Source: an uncultured Tateyamaria sp.
Lineage (GTDB): Bacteria > Pseudomonadota > Alphaproteobacteria > Rhodobacterales > Rhodobacteraceae
Assembly (NCBI RefSeq): GCF_947503415.1
Contig: NZ_CANNDS010000005.1
Coordinates: 186,001-250,000 of the forward strand
Length of the DNA stretch: 64,000 nucleotides
Direction: 5' to 3'
A model generated the notes under the pieces. That model saw only the letters and a list, made by a program, of their open reading frames with translations. It ran no database searches and was not told where the DNA came from. Every line of letters begins with the position of its first letter. The first letter of the stretch is position 1. Of the stretch, positions 17,482 to 26,480 are shown in pieces. The position numbers and the translations under genes are program-made.

Positions 17482-18776
17482 GCGATCAGTTGAGCACGGA
17501 TCCTACCAAACCAGCGCAGCGCATGCGCGCCGGGTCGATGACAATTCCGCTTATGCCGTGGGTGTTGGGCGCCGCCTTGCTGGCGGTTTTGCCATTCATC
17601 TTCACGGCCAATTCCGCCATCACGATCATGAACCAGATGGCCATTACGATCATCTTCGCGCTCGCTTACAACATGCTGCTGGGGCAGGGCGGGATGCTGT
17701 CCTTCGGCCATGCCGTCTATGCAGGCGTTGGCGGGTTTGCCTGTGTCCACATCATGAATATGGACGATTTCTTTGCCGCGATCCCACTGCCGGTCCTACC
17801 GATTTTTGGCGGATTGATGGGGATGGGACTGGCAACAATCGTGGGAAGCTTCTCCACCCGAAAGGCAGGTACCGTTTTTGCCATGATATCGCTCGGCGTA
17901 GGTGAATTGATCGCCGCCTGTTCGGTGATCATCGTTGCCTTTTTCGGAGGCGAAGAGGGTGTTTCAGGCGACCGCACCTACGGCCTTCCCTTTTTTGGCG
18001 TCGAGTTTCTGCAGCAAATCGATGTCTACTACCTTATCGCGGTCTGGCTGATGATCTCGGCCGCGCTCATGTACCTTTACTCACGCACTCCTCTGGGTCG
18101 CATGGCCAATGCCGTGCGTGACAATCCGGAACGTGCGGAGTTCCTTGGATACTCGGCGCGATGGGTCCGCTTTTACTCCTTTGTCGCATCTGGCTTTTTT
18201 GCGGGCATTGCCGGCGCTCTCTTTGCAATCAACTACGAAATTCTGACCGAGGAAAACCTGAACACCACACAGTCCGGCATCATCCTTCTGGTGACATTCC
18301 TTGGCGGTGTGGGTTTCTTCTTTGGACCCATTCTGGGGGCCATCGTTTTCACCCTCGTGCAGACTGTATTAAGCCTGCAAACAGAACTGTGGGGCTTTTA
18401 CCTCGGCATCATCTTCGTCCTTACAGTCATGTTCTTTCCGGGTGGTTTGGCGGGTTTGATCATGATGCACGTGCCTGCCATGCGATTGGGCAAACTGGGC
18501 CGGTTGGGTGTGCCGTACGTCAAAACACTCGGGGCCGGGCTGATTGGCTGCCTTGGGGCTGCGGCGCTGATCGAGATGACGTTTCATGTCCGTCACGCCA
18601 GTACGGGTGATCACGAAATGACAGTTTACTGGACGACGTTCGACAGCCACACCGTGCTGCCCTGGGTCCTCGCTATAGGGGCGACGCTGGTCGGGTTCGG
18701 AATTGCACGCAAGACGGCCCCTGCATTGGCCGAAGCCTGGAATGACGCCAATACTCCCGACGGAACGGCCCAATGA
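17478..18776 (+). CDS. livM: HAAT ABC transporter permease LivM, C-terminally extended
   Basis: Second permease of 432 aa. It has the LivM features NMLLGQGGMLSFGHAVYAGVGG, RTPLGRMANAVRDNPERAEFLGYS and TFLGGVGFFFGPILGA. It is roughly 90-110 residues longer than usual: after the core, two further hydrophobic segments (VKTLGAGLIGCLGAAALIE and VLPWVLAIGATLVGFGIA) extend the C-terminus. It overlaps livG by 4 bp. Confidence 0.92.
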   Translation: MSDQLSTDPTKPAQRMRAGSMTIPLMPWVLGAALLAVLPFIFTANSAITIMNQMAITIIFALAYNMLLGQGGMLSFGHAVYAGVGGFACVHIMNMDDFFAAIPLPVLPIFGGLMGMGLATIVGSFSTRKAGTVFAMISLGVGELIAACSVIIVAFFGGEEGVSGDRTYGLPFFGVEFLQQIDVYYLIAVWLMISAALMYLYSRTPLGRMANAVRDNPERAEFLGYSARWVRFYSFVASGFFAGIAGALFAINYEILTEENLNTTQSGIILLVTFLGGVGFFFGPILGAIVFTLVQTVLSLQTELWGFYLGIIFVLTVMFFPGGLAGLIMMHVPAMRLGKLGRLGVPYVKTLGAGLIGCLGAAALIEMTFHVRHASTGDHEMTVYWTTFDSHTVLPWVLAIGATLVGFGIARKTAPALAEAWNDANTPDGTAQ

Positions 18777-19528
18777 ACCCCGCGCTGGAACTCGACAATC
18801 TCACAAAGTCCTTTGGCAAGACCGAGATCATTCGGGGTGTCGATTTGAGCATTGGCAAGGGAGAGCGGCACGCCATCATCGGCCCGAACGGGGCTGGCAA
18901 ATCCACGCTCTTCAACCTGATCACAGGCCGGTTCCCGCAGACCGGTGGCTCTATCCGGCTGCACGGGGCCGACCTCGCCGGGAAAGCCCCGTTCGAAATC
19001 AACCGCATGGGGCTGAGCCGGTCATTTCAGATCACAAACATCTTTCCCAAGATGACCGTTTTCGAAAATGTACGCTGTTCGCTTTTGTGGTCGATGGGCT
19101 ACCGCTACAACTTCTGGTCCATGGTCGGTCGGTCGCGTGCACTGACGGACAGCGCCGACGAAATCCTTGATCAGATCAATCTGACGGCACGACGGGATCT
19201 GCCAGCTGGCGTTCTCAGCTACGCTGAACAGCGCGCGTTGGAGATCGGGATCACCATCGCAGGCGGTGCCGACGTGATCATGCTGGATGAACCGACAGCG
19301 GGGATGAGCCATTCCGAAACGGACTATATCGTGGACCTGATCCGCGTTGTGACGGAAGGCAAGACATTGGTCATGGTCGAACATGATATGGGCGTTGTGT
19401 TTGGTCTGGCCGATCAGATTTCCGTTCTGGTGTATGGCGAGATCATTGCAACCGGCACGCCAGAGGCCGTGCGCGCCAACCCCAAGGTTCAGGAAGCGTA
19501 TCTTGGCGAAGCGCTGGAGGCGCATTGA
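18773..19528 (+). CDS. livG: HAAT ABC transporter ATP-binding protein LivG
   Basis: ATPase of 251 aa with a canonical Walker A GPNGAGKST near residue 38, Q-loop region GLSRSFQITNIFPKMTVFENV and Walker B VIMLDEPTAGMS. The usual LSYAEQRALEIGI block replaces the strict LSGGQ, as is normal in LivG. Its stop shares one base with the start of livF (TGATG). Confidence 0.94.
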   Translation: MNPALELDNLTKSFGKTEIIRGVDLSIGKGERHAIIGPNGAGKSTLFNLITGRFPQTGGSIRLHGADLAGKAPFEINRMGLSRSFQITNIFPKMTVFENVRCSLLWSMGYRYNFWSMVGRSRALTDSADEILDQINLTARRDLPAGVLSYAEQRALEIGITIAGGADVIMLDEPTAGMSHSETDYIVDLIRVVTEGKTLVMVEHDMGVVFGLADQISVLVYGEIIATGTPEAVRANPKVQEAYLGEALEAH

Positions 19529-20229
19529 TGCTCGATGTCACCGACCTGCACGCCTATTACGGCAAATCTCACATCCTTCAGGGAGTGAATATCAAGATTG
19601 CGGAAGGGGAGATCGTCGCACTTCTCGGCCGCAACGGCGTCGGGCGGTCCACCACGTGCAAGGCCGTCATGGGCGAGGTCGAACCGCATGGGTCGGTCAA
19701 GTTCCGCGATCAGGAAATCGCAGGCAAGAAGGCCTATGAAGTTGCCAATCTGGGCATTGGATACGTGCCGGAGAACCGCGATATCTTTCCTGGTCTGACC
19801 ACCCGCCAAAATTTGATCCTGGGGCTGAAGCCCGGTCAGAAAGACGGGCAGGGGCGGTGGTCGATGCAGGACATGTTCGACATGTTCGAGAACCTCGAAC
19901 GGCGCGCAGATGTCGAGGCATCGGTTCTGTCTGGTGGGGAACAGCAAATGCTGACCATGTGTCGGACCCTTATGGGGGATCCGGACCTTGTCATGATTGA
20001 CGAACCGACGGAGGGTCTTTCTCCGCAAATGGTGCAACGCGTCGCCCAGTTGCTGCAAGAGATTGCCAAGCGGGGGATATCGACCTTGCTTGTGGAACAG
20101 AAGCTGTCCATCGCTCTGGACATTGCGCACCGCGTTTACGTGATGGGGCACGGACAGGTGGTTTTTGAGGGCACGCCAGCAGAGTTGAAGGCGCGAGACG
20201 ATGTGCGCAAAGAATGGCTTGAGGTCTGA
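19528..20229 (+). CDS. livF: HAAT ABC transporter ATP-binding protein LivF, Walker A Lys to Arg
   Basis: Second ATPase of 233 aa. It has LivF features YYGKSHILQGVNI, VPENRDIFPGLTTRQNL, LSGGEQQML and Walker B LVMIDEPTEGLSPQ. The Walker A reads GRNGVGRSTT at residues 34-43: Arg40 replaces the invariant Lys (codon CGG). The ATG at 19528 overlaps the livG stop by one base. Arg-containing Walker A motifs occur in some HAAT ATPases, so it may still work with LivG supplying the main catalytic site; the two other LivF proteins in this window keep Lys. Confidence 0.92.
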   Translation: MLDVTDLHAYYGKSHILQGVNIKIAEGEIVALLGRNGVGRSTTCKAVMGEVEPHGSVKFRDQEIAGKKAYEVANLGIGYVPENRDIFPGLTTRQNLILGLKPGQKDGQGRWSMQDMFDMFENLERRADVEASVLSGGEQQMLTMCRTLMGDPDLVMIDEPTEGLSPQMVQRVAQLLQEIAKRGISTLLVEQKLSIALDIAHRVYVMGHGQVVFEGTPAELKARDDVRKEWLEV

Positions 20230-20275
20230 AGAGGCACAGCGCGGCTAGGCTTGTGGTTGCCGAAAACAGGTTATG

Positions 20276-20887
20276 TCAGAGGCTCGCCGCAGTCTGATAG
20301 GCGGGCCGCGCTTCCAGCCTTTCGATATATGCAGACAAGTTCGGCATGTCAGCCAGATCAACGCCGATCCCCTTTGCCGATATGGCCGCAGATCCGGTCA
20401 TGATATCGGCGGCAGAGAAGTCACCGGCAAGGTAATCACGTCCCTCAAGTGCTGTGTCCACGGCAACCAACATCTGTCCCAAAAGCTTCTTTGCGCGCTT
20501 GGCGTGCACCTCTGACTGACGTTCAGGCGGCAGAAAGAACGTTTCGACCATGTAGCTGTTGATTGGCGGCATCAGCATGCCTTCGGCGTAGTGCAGCCAC
20601 TGGAGATATGCAGGAGAGTCGACGCTGTTCGGGGCAGGGCGGAACCGCCCATCCCCGTGGCGCATCAGCAGGTATTCAAGGATTGCCCCGCTCTCCATGA
20701 TCTGCACATCCCCATCGACCAGCACCGGCACGCGACCCATCGGATGGACGTGCGCCCGGAAATCAGCGCTGCGCATCGCCGGGTCGCCAAGAGTGTATGA
20801 CACCAGTTCATACTCCAGCCCCATCTCTTCCAGAAGCCACGCCGCACGCACGGCACGGCTCTTGGGGGCAAAATAAAGTTTGAGCAT
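20276..20887 (-). CDS. Glutathione S-transferase
   Basis: A 203-aa GST: N-terminal thioredoxin fold (MLKLYFAPKSRAVRAAWLLEEMG, cis-Pro in GRVPVLVDGD, ESGAILEYL glutathione-binding block) and an all-helical C-terminal domain with AADIMTGSA. The hydroxyl of Ser10 is a candidate activating residue. It stands alone on the minus strand between the liv operon and a serine hydrolase. Substrate unknown. Confidence 0.9.
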   Translation of the reverse strand: MLKLYFAPKSRAVRAAWLLEEMGLEYELVSYTLGDPAMRSADFRAHVHPMGRVPVLVDGDVQIMESGAILEYLLMRHGDGRFRPAPNSVDSPAYLQWLHYAEGMLMPPINSYMVETFFLPPERQSEVHAKRAKKLLGQMLVAVDTALEGRDYLAGDFSAADIMTGSAAISAKGIGVDLADMPNLSAYIERLEARPAYQTAASL

Positions 20888-20963
20888 TGCAGTCCTCCGT
20901 CAAGACACGCTAGCGCTCGCGCTTTTGTCTTGGCAAGCCTGCGCGGCACCGTATCGTGGGCGC

Positions 20964-22172
20964 ATGTCATTGACCTTGGATCCCGCTCGCCTTGTCCGCA
21001 TTCAAAGCTGGGCAGACCGATACACCGACGACCAAAAATTCCCGGGCATGTCAGTGTTGATCCGGCAGCATGGGCAAGAGGTGTTCTTTGCCAATTCCGG
21101 GACGCGCGATCTGTCGACCGGTGCCAAGTTTGATCGAGATACCGTTGCGCGTATCTACTCAATGACGAAGCCGATCACGTCGCTGATCCTGATGATGCTG
21201 ATTGAAGAAGGGGCGATCCACCTTGACGCGCCACTTTCACGGTTTCTACCTGCCTTCAGTGACATGCAGGCCTTGCGCCCCGGCGCCACGGATATAGCAG
21301 ACACCGAAGCCTGCGCCACACCAACCCTACACCAACTGCTGACCCACCAATCAGGTCTCAGCTATCCGTTTAACCCGGGCGTTTTGCCTGAGGCGATGGC
21401 GGACCTCGATCTGTTGTTCAAACCGACATCGGGCACGCTTGCCGAACAGTGTTCTGCGTTGGCCAATCTGCCCTTGGCATTCGCCCCTGGTCACCGTTGG
21501 GAATATTCAGTCGGGATAGATGTCATCGGGCGCGTGATCGAGGTGATTACCGGGCAGTCTCTGGATAACGTGTTTCAAACCCGGGTGTTGGACCCGCTTG
21601 GCATGGCGCACACCGGTTTTGCAGTGCCCGCCAAAGCCGTGGGCAGGTTCGCATCGCTGTATACGCCGTTGGCAGGGGACGCGATGGACCTGACCGCAAG
21701 TGCGGATGAAAGCACTTCGTTGCGACTGTTCGACGATGCGCAGAATTCGCCTTTTCGTGAAACCACATGCTTTAGTGGTGGGGGCGGGCTGATCGGCACG
21801 ATCGACGATTACATGGCCCTTGCGGAATGCTTGCGGTTGCGCGGGCAGGGGCTGATCTCACCCTCCACTGCGGATTTCATGATGGCCAACCACCTGCCCG
21901 GCGATATCGCCAGCCTTGGACCAGCCAGCTTTGCAGAACAGCCCATGGACGGGATGGGATTTGGCATCGGTGGGGCCGTGGTAATTGATCCGGCGCGCAG
22001 CCGTGTGCCGTCGTCGATCGGGGATTTCAGTTGGGGCGGTATGGCCTCCACCTTCTTCTGGATTGACCTGGTGCATGATGTGAGCGTCGTGTTGTTCACC
22101 CAACTCAGCCCGTCGTCCAGCTATCCCGCGCGTGCCGAGCTTAAGGCGCTGGTGCATGGCGCATTGATGTGA
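20964..22172 (+). CDS. Serine hydrolase, class C beta-lactamase family
   Basis: A 402-aa protein of the beta-lactamase/esterase (PF00144) family. The catalytic SxxK is SMTKPITS at about residue 71, with a Tyr-containing WEYSVGIDVIGRVIE block as second motif and GGGGLIGTIDDYMALAE. There is no convincing signal peptide from the ATG at 20964, so a cytoplasmic esterase is more likely than an antibiotic-hydrolysing enzyme. An in-frame ATG at 20880 overlaps the GST start region and is less likely. Confidence 0.85.
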   Translation: MSLTLDPARLVRIQSWADRYTDDQKFPGMSVLIRQHGQEVFFANSGTRDLSTGAKFDRDTVARIYSMTKPITSLILMMLIEEGAIHLDAPLSRFLPAFSDMQALRPGATDIADTEACATPTLHQLLTHQSGLSYPFNPGVLPEAMADLDLLFKPTSGTLAEQCSALANLPLAFAPGHRWEYSVGIDVIGRVIEVITGQSLDNVFQTRVLDPLGMAHTGFAVPAKAVGRFASLYTPLAGDAMDLTASADESTSLRLFDDAQNSPFRETTCFSGGGGLIGTIDDYMALAECLRLRGQGLISPSTADFMMANHLPGDIASLGPASFAEQPMDGMGFGIGGAVVIDPARSRVPSSIGDFSWGGMASTFFWIDLVHDVSVVLFTQLSPSSSYPARAELKALVHGALM

Positions 22173-22185
22173 CAGGACCATTTTC

Positions 22186-23064
22186 ATGACAGACGCACAC
22201 CAGACCCTGCTCGACCTGCTGGCGGTTGAACGCCTTGAAGTAGATATGTTTCGCGGCACCGGGCAGGGGGGTGAGACACCGACACGCATTTTTGGCGGGC
22301 AGGTCATCGGACAGGCGCTGGCGTCTGCCTATCGGACCGTTGAGGACAGGTTGTGCCACTCGCTGCACGCATACTTCATCCGGCCGGGCGATCCGGCGAT
22401 ACCAGTTGTGTATCAAGTTGACCGCGCACGCGATGGCGGTAGCTTTACCACCCGCCGTGTTGTCGCGATCCAGCATGGGCGGCAAATTCTGAACATGTCG
22501 GCCTCTTTCCATGCAGACGAAGATGGCTGGTCTCATCAGCACCCAATGCCAGAGGTTGAGGGGCCGGAAACCCTGTCGGACCGCACGGAATTGCGCGAAG
22601 CGGTGCTGGACCGCATTCCCGAGAAGTTTCACGAAGAATTCCTGCGCCCACGGCCTATCGATATCCGCGAAGTGGCGCCGCGCGATTTCTTCACGCCGGA
22701 GCCAATGGATGACCATAGTCACCTTTGGTTTCGCATGGCCGCCGCCAAAGGCATCAGCCCGCAACTGCAGCATTGTTTGCTGGCCTATGCCTCTGATTTG
22801 AACCTGTTGGGCACAGCGCTGCGCCCGCATGGACAGACATGGTTCACAGGCCGTGTTATGGCCGCAAGCCTTGATCACGCGATGTGGTTCCACGCACCTG
22901 CGCAGTTCTGCGACTGGCATCTTTATACGATGGACAGTCCGTGGTCCGGCAAGGGCAGGGGCTTTAACCGCGGTATGATCTACGACAAGAACGGCACTCT
23001 CGTGGCGTCCGTCGCGCAGGAAGGGCTGATCCGTCCGATCACACCCAAAGCTCAGCCGGAATAA
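22186..23064 (+). CDS. tesB: Acyl-CoA thioesterase II
   Basis: Double hot-dog thioesterase of 292 aa hydrolysing acyl-CoA. Family blocks are RIFGGQVIGQALASA, SLHAYFIRPGD, GGSFTTRRVVAIQHG and LDHAMWFH. It follows the serine hydrolase gene by 13 bp and probably shares its transcript; its 3' end overlaps the convergent SDR gene by 13 bp. Confidence 0.94.
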   Translation: MTDAHQTLLDLLAVERLEVDMFRGTGQGGETPTRIFGGQVIGQALASAYRTVEDRLCHSLHAYFIRPGDPAIPVVYQVDRARDGGSFTTRRVVAIQHGRQILNMSASFHADEDGWSHQHPMPEVEGPETLSDRTELREAVLDRIPEKFHEEFLRPRPIDIREVAPRDFFTPEPMDDHSHLWFRMAAAKGISPQLQHCLLAYASDLNLLGTALRPHGQTWFTGRVMAASLDHAMWFHAPAQFCDWHLYTMDSPWSGKGRGFNRGMIYDKNGTLVASVAQEGLIRPITPKAQPE

Positions 23065-23816
23065 GCCCGGCTCAGTTTCTGCATGCCTGCAATCCAACGA
23101 TCGTAATCGCCTGTCTTGAGTTGCATGTACTTCCGGACATTCTCGTGCGGTAGAACCAGAAAGGTTTCGTCGCGGATTGCGTCCATGCACGCTTGCGCTG
23201 CATCTTCGGGTTCCAGCATGCCGTCGATGGCTGCGACATGATCTTCATGGCCCTCGGTCATCGCGGTGCGCACTGCCTGCGGGCACAGGACGGATACTTT
23301 GATACCTGCATCGCCATGCGTGATCGCCAACCATTCGGCAAGGCCGACGGCTGCGTGCTTAGTCACTCCGTAGGGCGCAGAGCCGATCTGATTGAGAAGT
23401 CCGGCAGCGGATGCCGTATTCAAAAGATATCCGCCACCCCGAGCGATCATGCGCGGCACCACATGACGTGCGGCCCAGACATGTGCCATTACATTTATGT
23501 CCCACAGACGCTGCCAGTCTTCATTGGGTGCTTCTGCACCGCCTTCCACCAGCACACCTGCATTTGAACAGAAGATATCGATAGGACCAGAGTCGTCTTC
23601 AACCGTCTCGATCAGATCCCGAATTTGCGCTTCGTCTGAGACATCAACTTCGAATGCTTGTCCATTGATTTGACGAGATGTTTCTTCAGCACCAGCCATA
23701 TCCCGATCCGCGCAGACTACGTGGCGTGCACCGTTGTGCGCAAAGGCATAACACAGCGAGCGCCCGATACCTCCGGCGGCTCCTGTGACAACCACGGTCT
23801 TGTTTTTGATATCCAT
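23052..23816 (-). CDS. SDR-family oxidoreductase
   Basis: A 254-aa classical SDR: TGAAGGIGRSLCYAFA, CSNAGV, catalytic Ser in TASAAG and YGVTK. The start at 23816 gives the normal MDIKNKTVVVTG N-terminus; the frame continues 4 codons upstream. It is the last gene before the IS30 pair, whose left end lies about 84 bp upstream of its start, so its native promoter may have been displaced. Confidence 0.88.
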   Translation of the reverse strand: MDIKNKTVVVTGAAGGIGRSLCYAFAHNGARHVVCADRDMAGAEETSRQINGQAFEVDVSDEAQIRDLIETVEDDSGPIDIFCSNAGVLVEGGAEAPNEDWQRLWDINVMAHVWAARHVVPRMIARGGGYLLNTASAAGLLNQIGSAPYGVTKHAAVGLAEWLAITHGDAGIKVSVLCPQAVRTAMTEGHEDHVAAIDGMLEPEDAAQACMDAIRDETFLVLPHENVRKYMQLKTGDYDRWIAGMQKLSRAYSG

Positions 23817-23899
23817 TCTTGGCTCCACATAGTTGCGCCTTTGCAGCGTCGTGTCATCGTAGGGTGGTCCAAATGGTAAGCCAAGTTGGGGTCCTTACG

Positions 23900-24987
23900 T
23901 GATGGCTCAAGGGTCGTTGAGACGGTTTCCGCTATCTCAATTTCATCATCTCTTCTCTGAAGGCTTCCTTTGGGGTTCTCCATCTGAGGCACTTTCTGGG
24001 CGTCCCGTTCAGGCGGTCGCAAATCGCCTTCATATAGCGATTTGAGAGCGCCGCGAGCTGGGTGTCACGCGGCAGATATCGCCGGGCACGCTTGTTCAGA
24101 TTCTCGACCGACCCTTTCTGCCAGGGCGCCTGCGGGTCACAGAACCAGCTTTCGGTTCCGATTCCGGATTTCAGCTTCCTCCATGCCCGGAACTCGAAGC
24201 CCCAGTCAAAGGTGATCGAGCGCCGAGCTGGTTGGGGCAGGGGTTCCATCACATCCATCAGCTTGTTCATCAGATGCGTCGAGCTGCGGTCGTTGTTACG
24301 GAACAGCACGGCGTAACGCGTTTTGCGCTCGACCAACGAGGCCACGTTCATATTGCCCTGAGAACGCTCAAAAATCATCAGGTCACCTTCCCATTCACCG
24401 AAGGTCTCACGGGTCTTCACGTGCTCCGGGCGCTGATGGATAGACCGATCCGGCGGGAAAACCTGGCCTCTGGGCCGTCTGGAGTAGCAGGGTTGCCGCT
24501 TTTTGCGACGGCTGGGGAGGTGGCGCGCCAGTTGCTCGGATTGGCCTTCGCGGCTGTAGACATAGGCATAGATCGTTTCGTGGCTGACGCGAATTGGCTG
24601 GCCATCATATCCAAGGCGGCCTGCGATCTGTTCCGGTGTCCATCCTGTCTTCAGGCGGTCGATCACATGGGCGCGCAAGTCTTCCAGGCGGATCAGCTTG
24701 CGCCGCCGCGCGCGTCTGGCATCTGCTGTTCTCTGTGCACTCACGCCGTAGTATCCGCTCAGATACGGCAGTTCGCTGTCTTCAAAATGATTGCGCTTGA
24801 TCTCGCGATAGACGGTGGAGCGATGCCTGCCGATCTCGGCTGCGATCTTGCTCACCGGCACTTTTGCGTTCAGCATGTCCTCGATTGCGCGTCTCTCACG
24901 CAAATCCAGCTCTGCGTGCGCCATATTCGTTCTCCTTGCTTTTCGGCAAGATAGGGGATTTGTCGCAACCCGGTTTAGAATGTGCCA
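23900..24987 (-). mobile_element. IS30-family insertion sequence, copy 1
   Basis: An element of about 1.09 kb. The left terminal inverted repeat contains CGTTGAGACGGTTTCCGCTATC (23915-23936) and the right one, read inward, GTTGCGACAAATCCCCTATCT (24949-24969). Both ends are extended by ATTCT/CTCAAG-like outer bases as in IS30 ends. Outer limits are estimated from alignment with copy 2 and may shift a few bases. No target duplication could be established. Confidence 0.8.
23932..24924 (-). CDS. IS30-family transposase, copy 1
   Basis: DDE transposase of 330 aa. The N-terminal HTH (ERRAIEDMLNAKVPVSKIAAEIGRHRSTVYREIKRN) is typical of IS30. The catalytic Asp residues are in GEWEGDLM and ITFDWGFEF and the Glu in KGSVENLN. 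The usual FDRG is FDWG here (Trp next to the second Asp), unlike copy 2. The reading frame is intact, and its stop lies inside the left inverted repeat. Start ATG at 24924; a longer frame would read into the element end. Confidence 0.92.
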   Translation of the reverse strand: MAHAELDLRERRAIEDMLNAKVPVSKIAAEIGRHRSTVYREIKRNHFEDSELPYLSGYYGVSAQRTADARRARRRKLIRLEDLRAHVIDRLKTGWTPEQIAGRLGYDGQPIRVSHETIYAYVYSREGQSEQLARHLPSRRKKRQPCYSRRPRGQVFPPDRSIHQRPEHVKTRETFGEWEGDLMIFERSQGNMNVASLVERKTRYAVLFRNNDRSSTHLMNKLMDVMEPLPQPARRSITFDWGFEFRAWRKLKSGIGTESWFCDPQAPWQKGSVENLNKRARRYLPRDTQLAALSNRYMKAICDRLNGTPRKCLRWRTPKEAFREEMMKLR

Positions 24988-24988
24988 G

Positions 24989-26079
24989 TGATGGATTCTC
25001 AAGGTTCGTTGCGACAGTTTCCGCTATCTCAGTTTCATGAGTTCTTCCCTGAATGCTTCTGTCGGGGTGCGCCATCCCAGACACTTTCTAGGCGTTCCAT
25101 TTAAGCGCTCGCAAATCGACTTCATATCTCGATTTGAGAGCGCGGCCACGGGCGCATCCCGTGGCAGATAGCGGCGTGCCCGTTTGTTCAGGTTCTCGAC
25201 CGATCCCTTTTGCCATGGTGCCTGTGGGTCGCAAAACCAAGCCTCGGTTCCGATCCCCGGTTTGAGTTTGCGCCAGTTCCTAAACTCAATGCCTCGGTCA
25301 AACGTGATAGATTTGCGGGCTGGTTGGGGTAGGGGTTCCATCACGTCCATCAGCCGGTTCATCAGATGTGTTGTGCTGCGGTCGTTGTTGCGAAACAGAA
25401 CGGCGAAACGGGTCTTACGTTCGACCAGGGAAGCGACGTTTGCCTTGCCCTGTGCCCGCTCAAAGATCATCAGATCGCCTTCCCATTCGCCGAATGTCTC
25501 ACGGGTTTTGACATAGTCGGGGCGTTCATGGATTGACCGATCAGCCGGAAAAACAAGGCCACGCGGAGTGCGTCTGCGTCGTGGTAGGCGCTTCTTGCGC
25601 CGATGCGGCAGATAGCGCGCCAATTCTTCAGTCTGACCATCTGGGCCGTAAACAAAAGCATAGATCGTCTCGTGGCTCACGCGCAAAGGCTGACCGTCGT
25701 ATTGCATGCGGCCTGCGATCTGTTCGGGTGACCATCCGATCTCCAGCTGCTTAACCACGTGCTGCCTCAGACCCTCGAACCGCACCAGTTTGCGGCGGCG
25801 CGCACGGCGTTGCGCCGCTGATCTCTGTGCATTCATGCCATAATAGCCGTTCAGGTTTGGCAGCTCGTCATCGTAATACCGATTCCGTTTGATCTCGCGA
25901 TGCACTGTCGAGCGGTGCCTTCCGATCTCAGCGGCAATCTTGCTCACGGGCACTTTCGCATGCAACATGTCTTCAATTGCGCGTCGTTCACGCAAACCTA
26001 GCTCTGTGTGGGCCAACTTCATTCTCCTTGCTTTCCAGCAAGATAGGGGATTTGTCGCAACCCAGTTTAGAATGTGCCG
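24989..26079 (-). mobile_element. IS30-family insertion sequence, copy 2
   Basis: An element of about 1.09 kb, same orientation as copy 1 and directly following it. Left inverted repeat CGTTGCGACAGTTTCCGCTAT (25007-25027), right one at 26041-26061 read inward as GTTGCGACAAATCCCCTATCT. Only about 1-2 bases separate the two elements (copy 1 ends in GTGCCA, copy 2 begins TGATGGATTCTC). End positions are estimates. Confidence 0.8.
25024..26022 (-). CDS. IS30-family transposase, copy 2
   Basis: DDE transposase of 332 aa, closely related to copy 1 but clearly diverged (many substitutions over the first 150 residues, strong conservation in the DDE core). HTH ERRAIEDMLHAKVPVSKIAAEIGRHRST; catalytic Asp in GEWEGDLM and ITFDRGIEF, Glu in KGSVENLN. 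The frame is intact. The start ATG at 26022 gives MKLAHTELGLRERR; the stop lies in the left inverted repeat. Confidence 0.92.
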   Translation of the reverse strand: MKLAHTELGLRERRAIEDMLHAKVPVSKIAAEIGRHRSTVHREIKRNRYYDDELPNLNGYYGMNAQRSAAQRRARRRKLVRFEGLRQHVVKQLEIGWSPEQIAGRMQYDGQPLRVSHETIYAFVYGPDGQTEELARYLPHRRKKRLPRRRRTPRGLVFPADRSIHERPDYVKTRETFGEWEGDLMIFERAQGKANVASLVERKTRFAVLFRNNDRSTTHLMNRLMDVMEPLPQPARKSITFDRGIEFRNWRKLKPGIGTEAWFCDPQAPWQKGSVENLNKRARRYLPRDAPVAALSNRDMKSICERLNGTPRKCLGWRTPTEAFREELMKLR

Positions 26080-26480
26080 CGCCGGGAGAACCAAAGGCCG
26101 ATAATCGTGCTTATGCAAAATTTCATGGCCAGTCCGATATAGCGAGCCAGAGTTCAATTTCGTTCGGTCGATCCGCGTATTTGATGTTCCGTATGCCCGC
26201 TAGCATGAATCCGGCCGCGACGGTGACAGCAATCGTTCGGCGACTATCTGTCTAGGAACGTACGGAACACAGGGCGTTTTTTCCTGGGCGCGATCATCAT
26301 CAAAGACACTTCCAAAAGCCCATGTCGGCTTACATCATTTGGGATAAGACTGCCCAAGCATCAATCATCGTTCCGTCTTCGTCGAGTGGAGCGACCAAGG
26401 CGGACGCTACGGGTTCGAACAGGTAAACTACTGAAGACGTTGCAGATCTATTGGCAAATGTGATCGTTGCGATGCTTGGC
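26080..26480. other. Gene-poor stretch between IS pair and Rrf2 gene
   Basis: Roughly 400 bp with no convincing gene. A minus-strand frame of 67 codons (26330-26533) overlaps the 3' end of the Rrf2 gene and reads a protein-like SIATITFANRSATSSVVYLF stretch, so it may be a remnant, but it has no recognisable homology or start. No RNA gene or repeat was seen. The visibly lower GC suggests the beginning of the accessory island. Confidence 0.35.

Noticed and set aside
22141..23190. Minus-strand frame of 349 codons opposite tesB
   Set aside because: Antisense to the entire TesB coding sequence; no family features.
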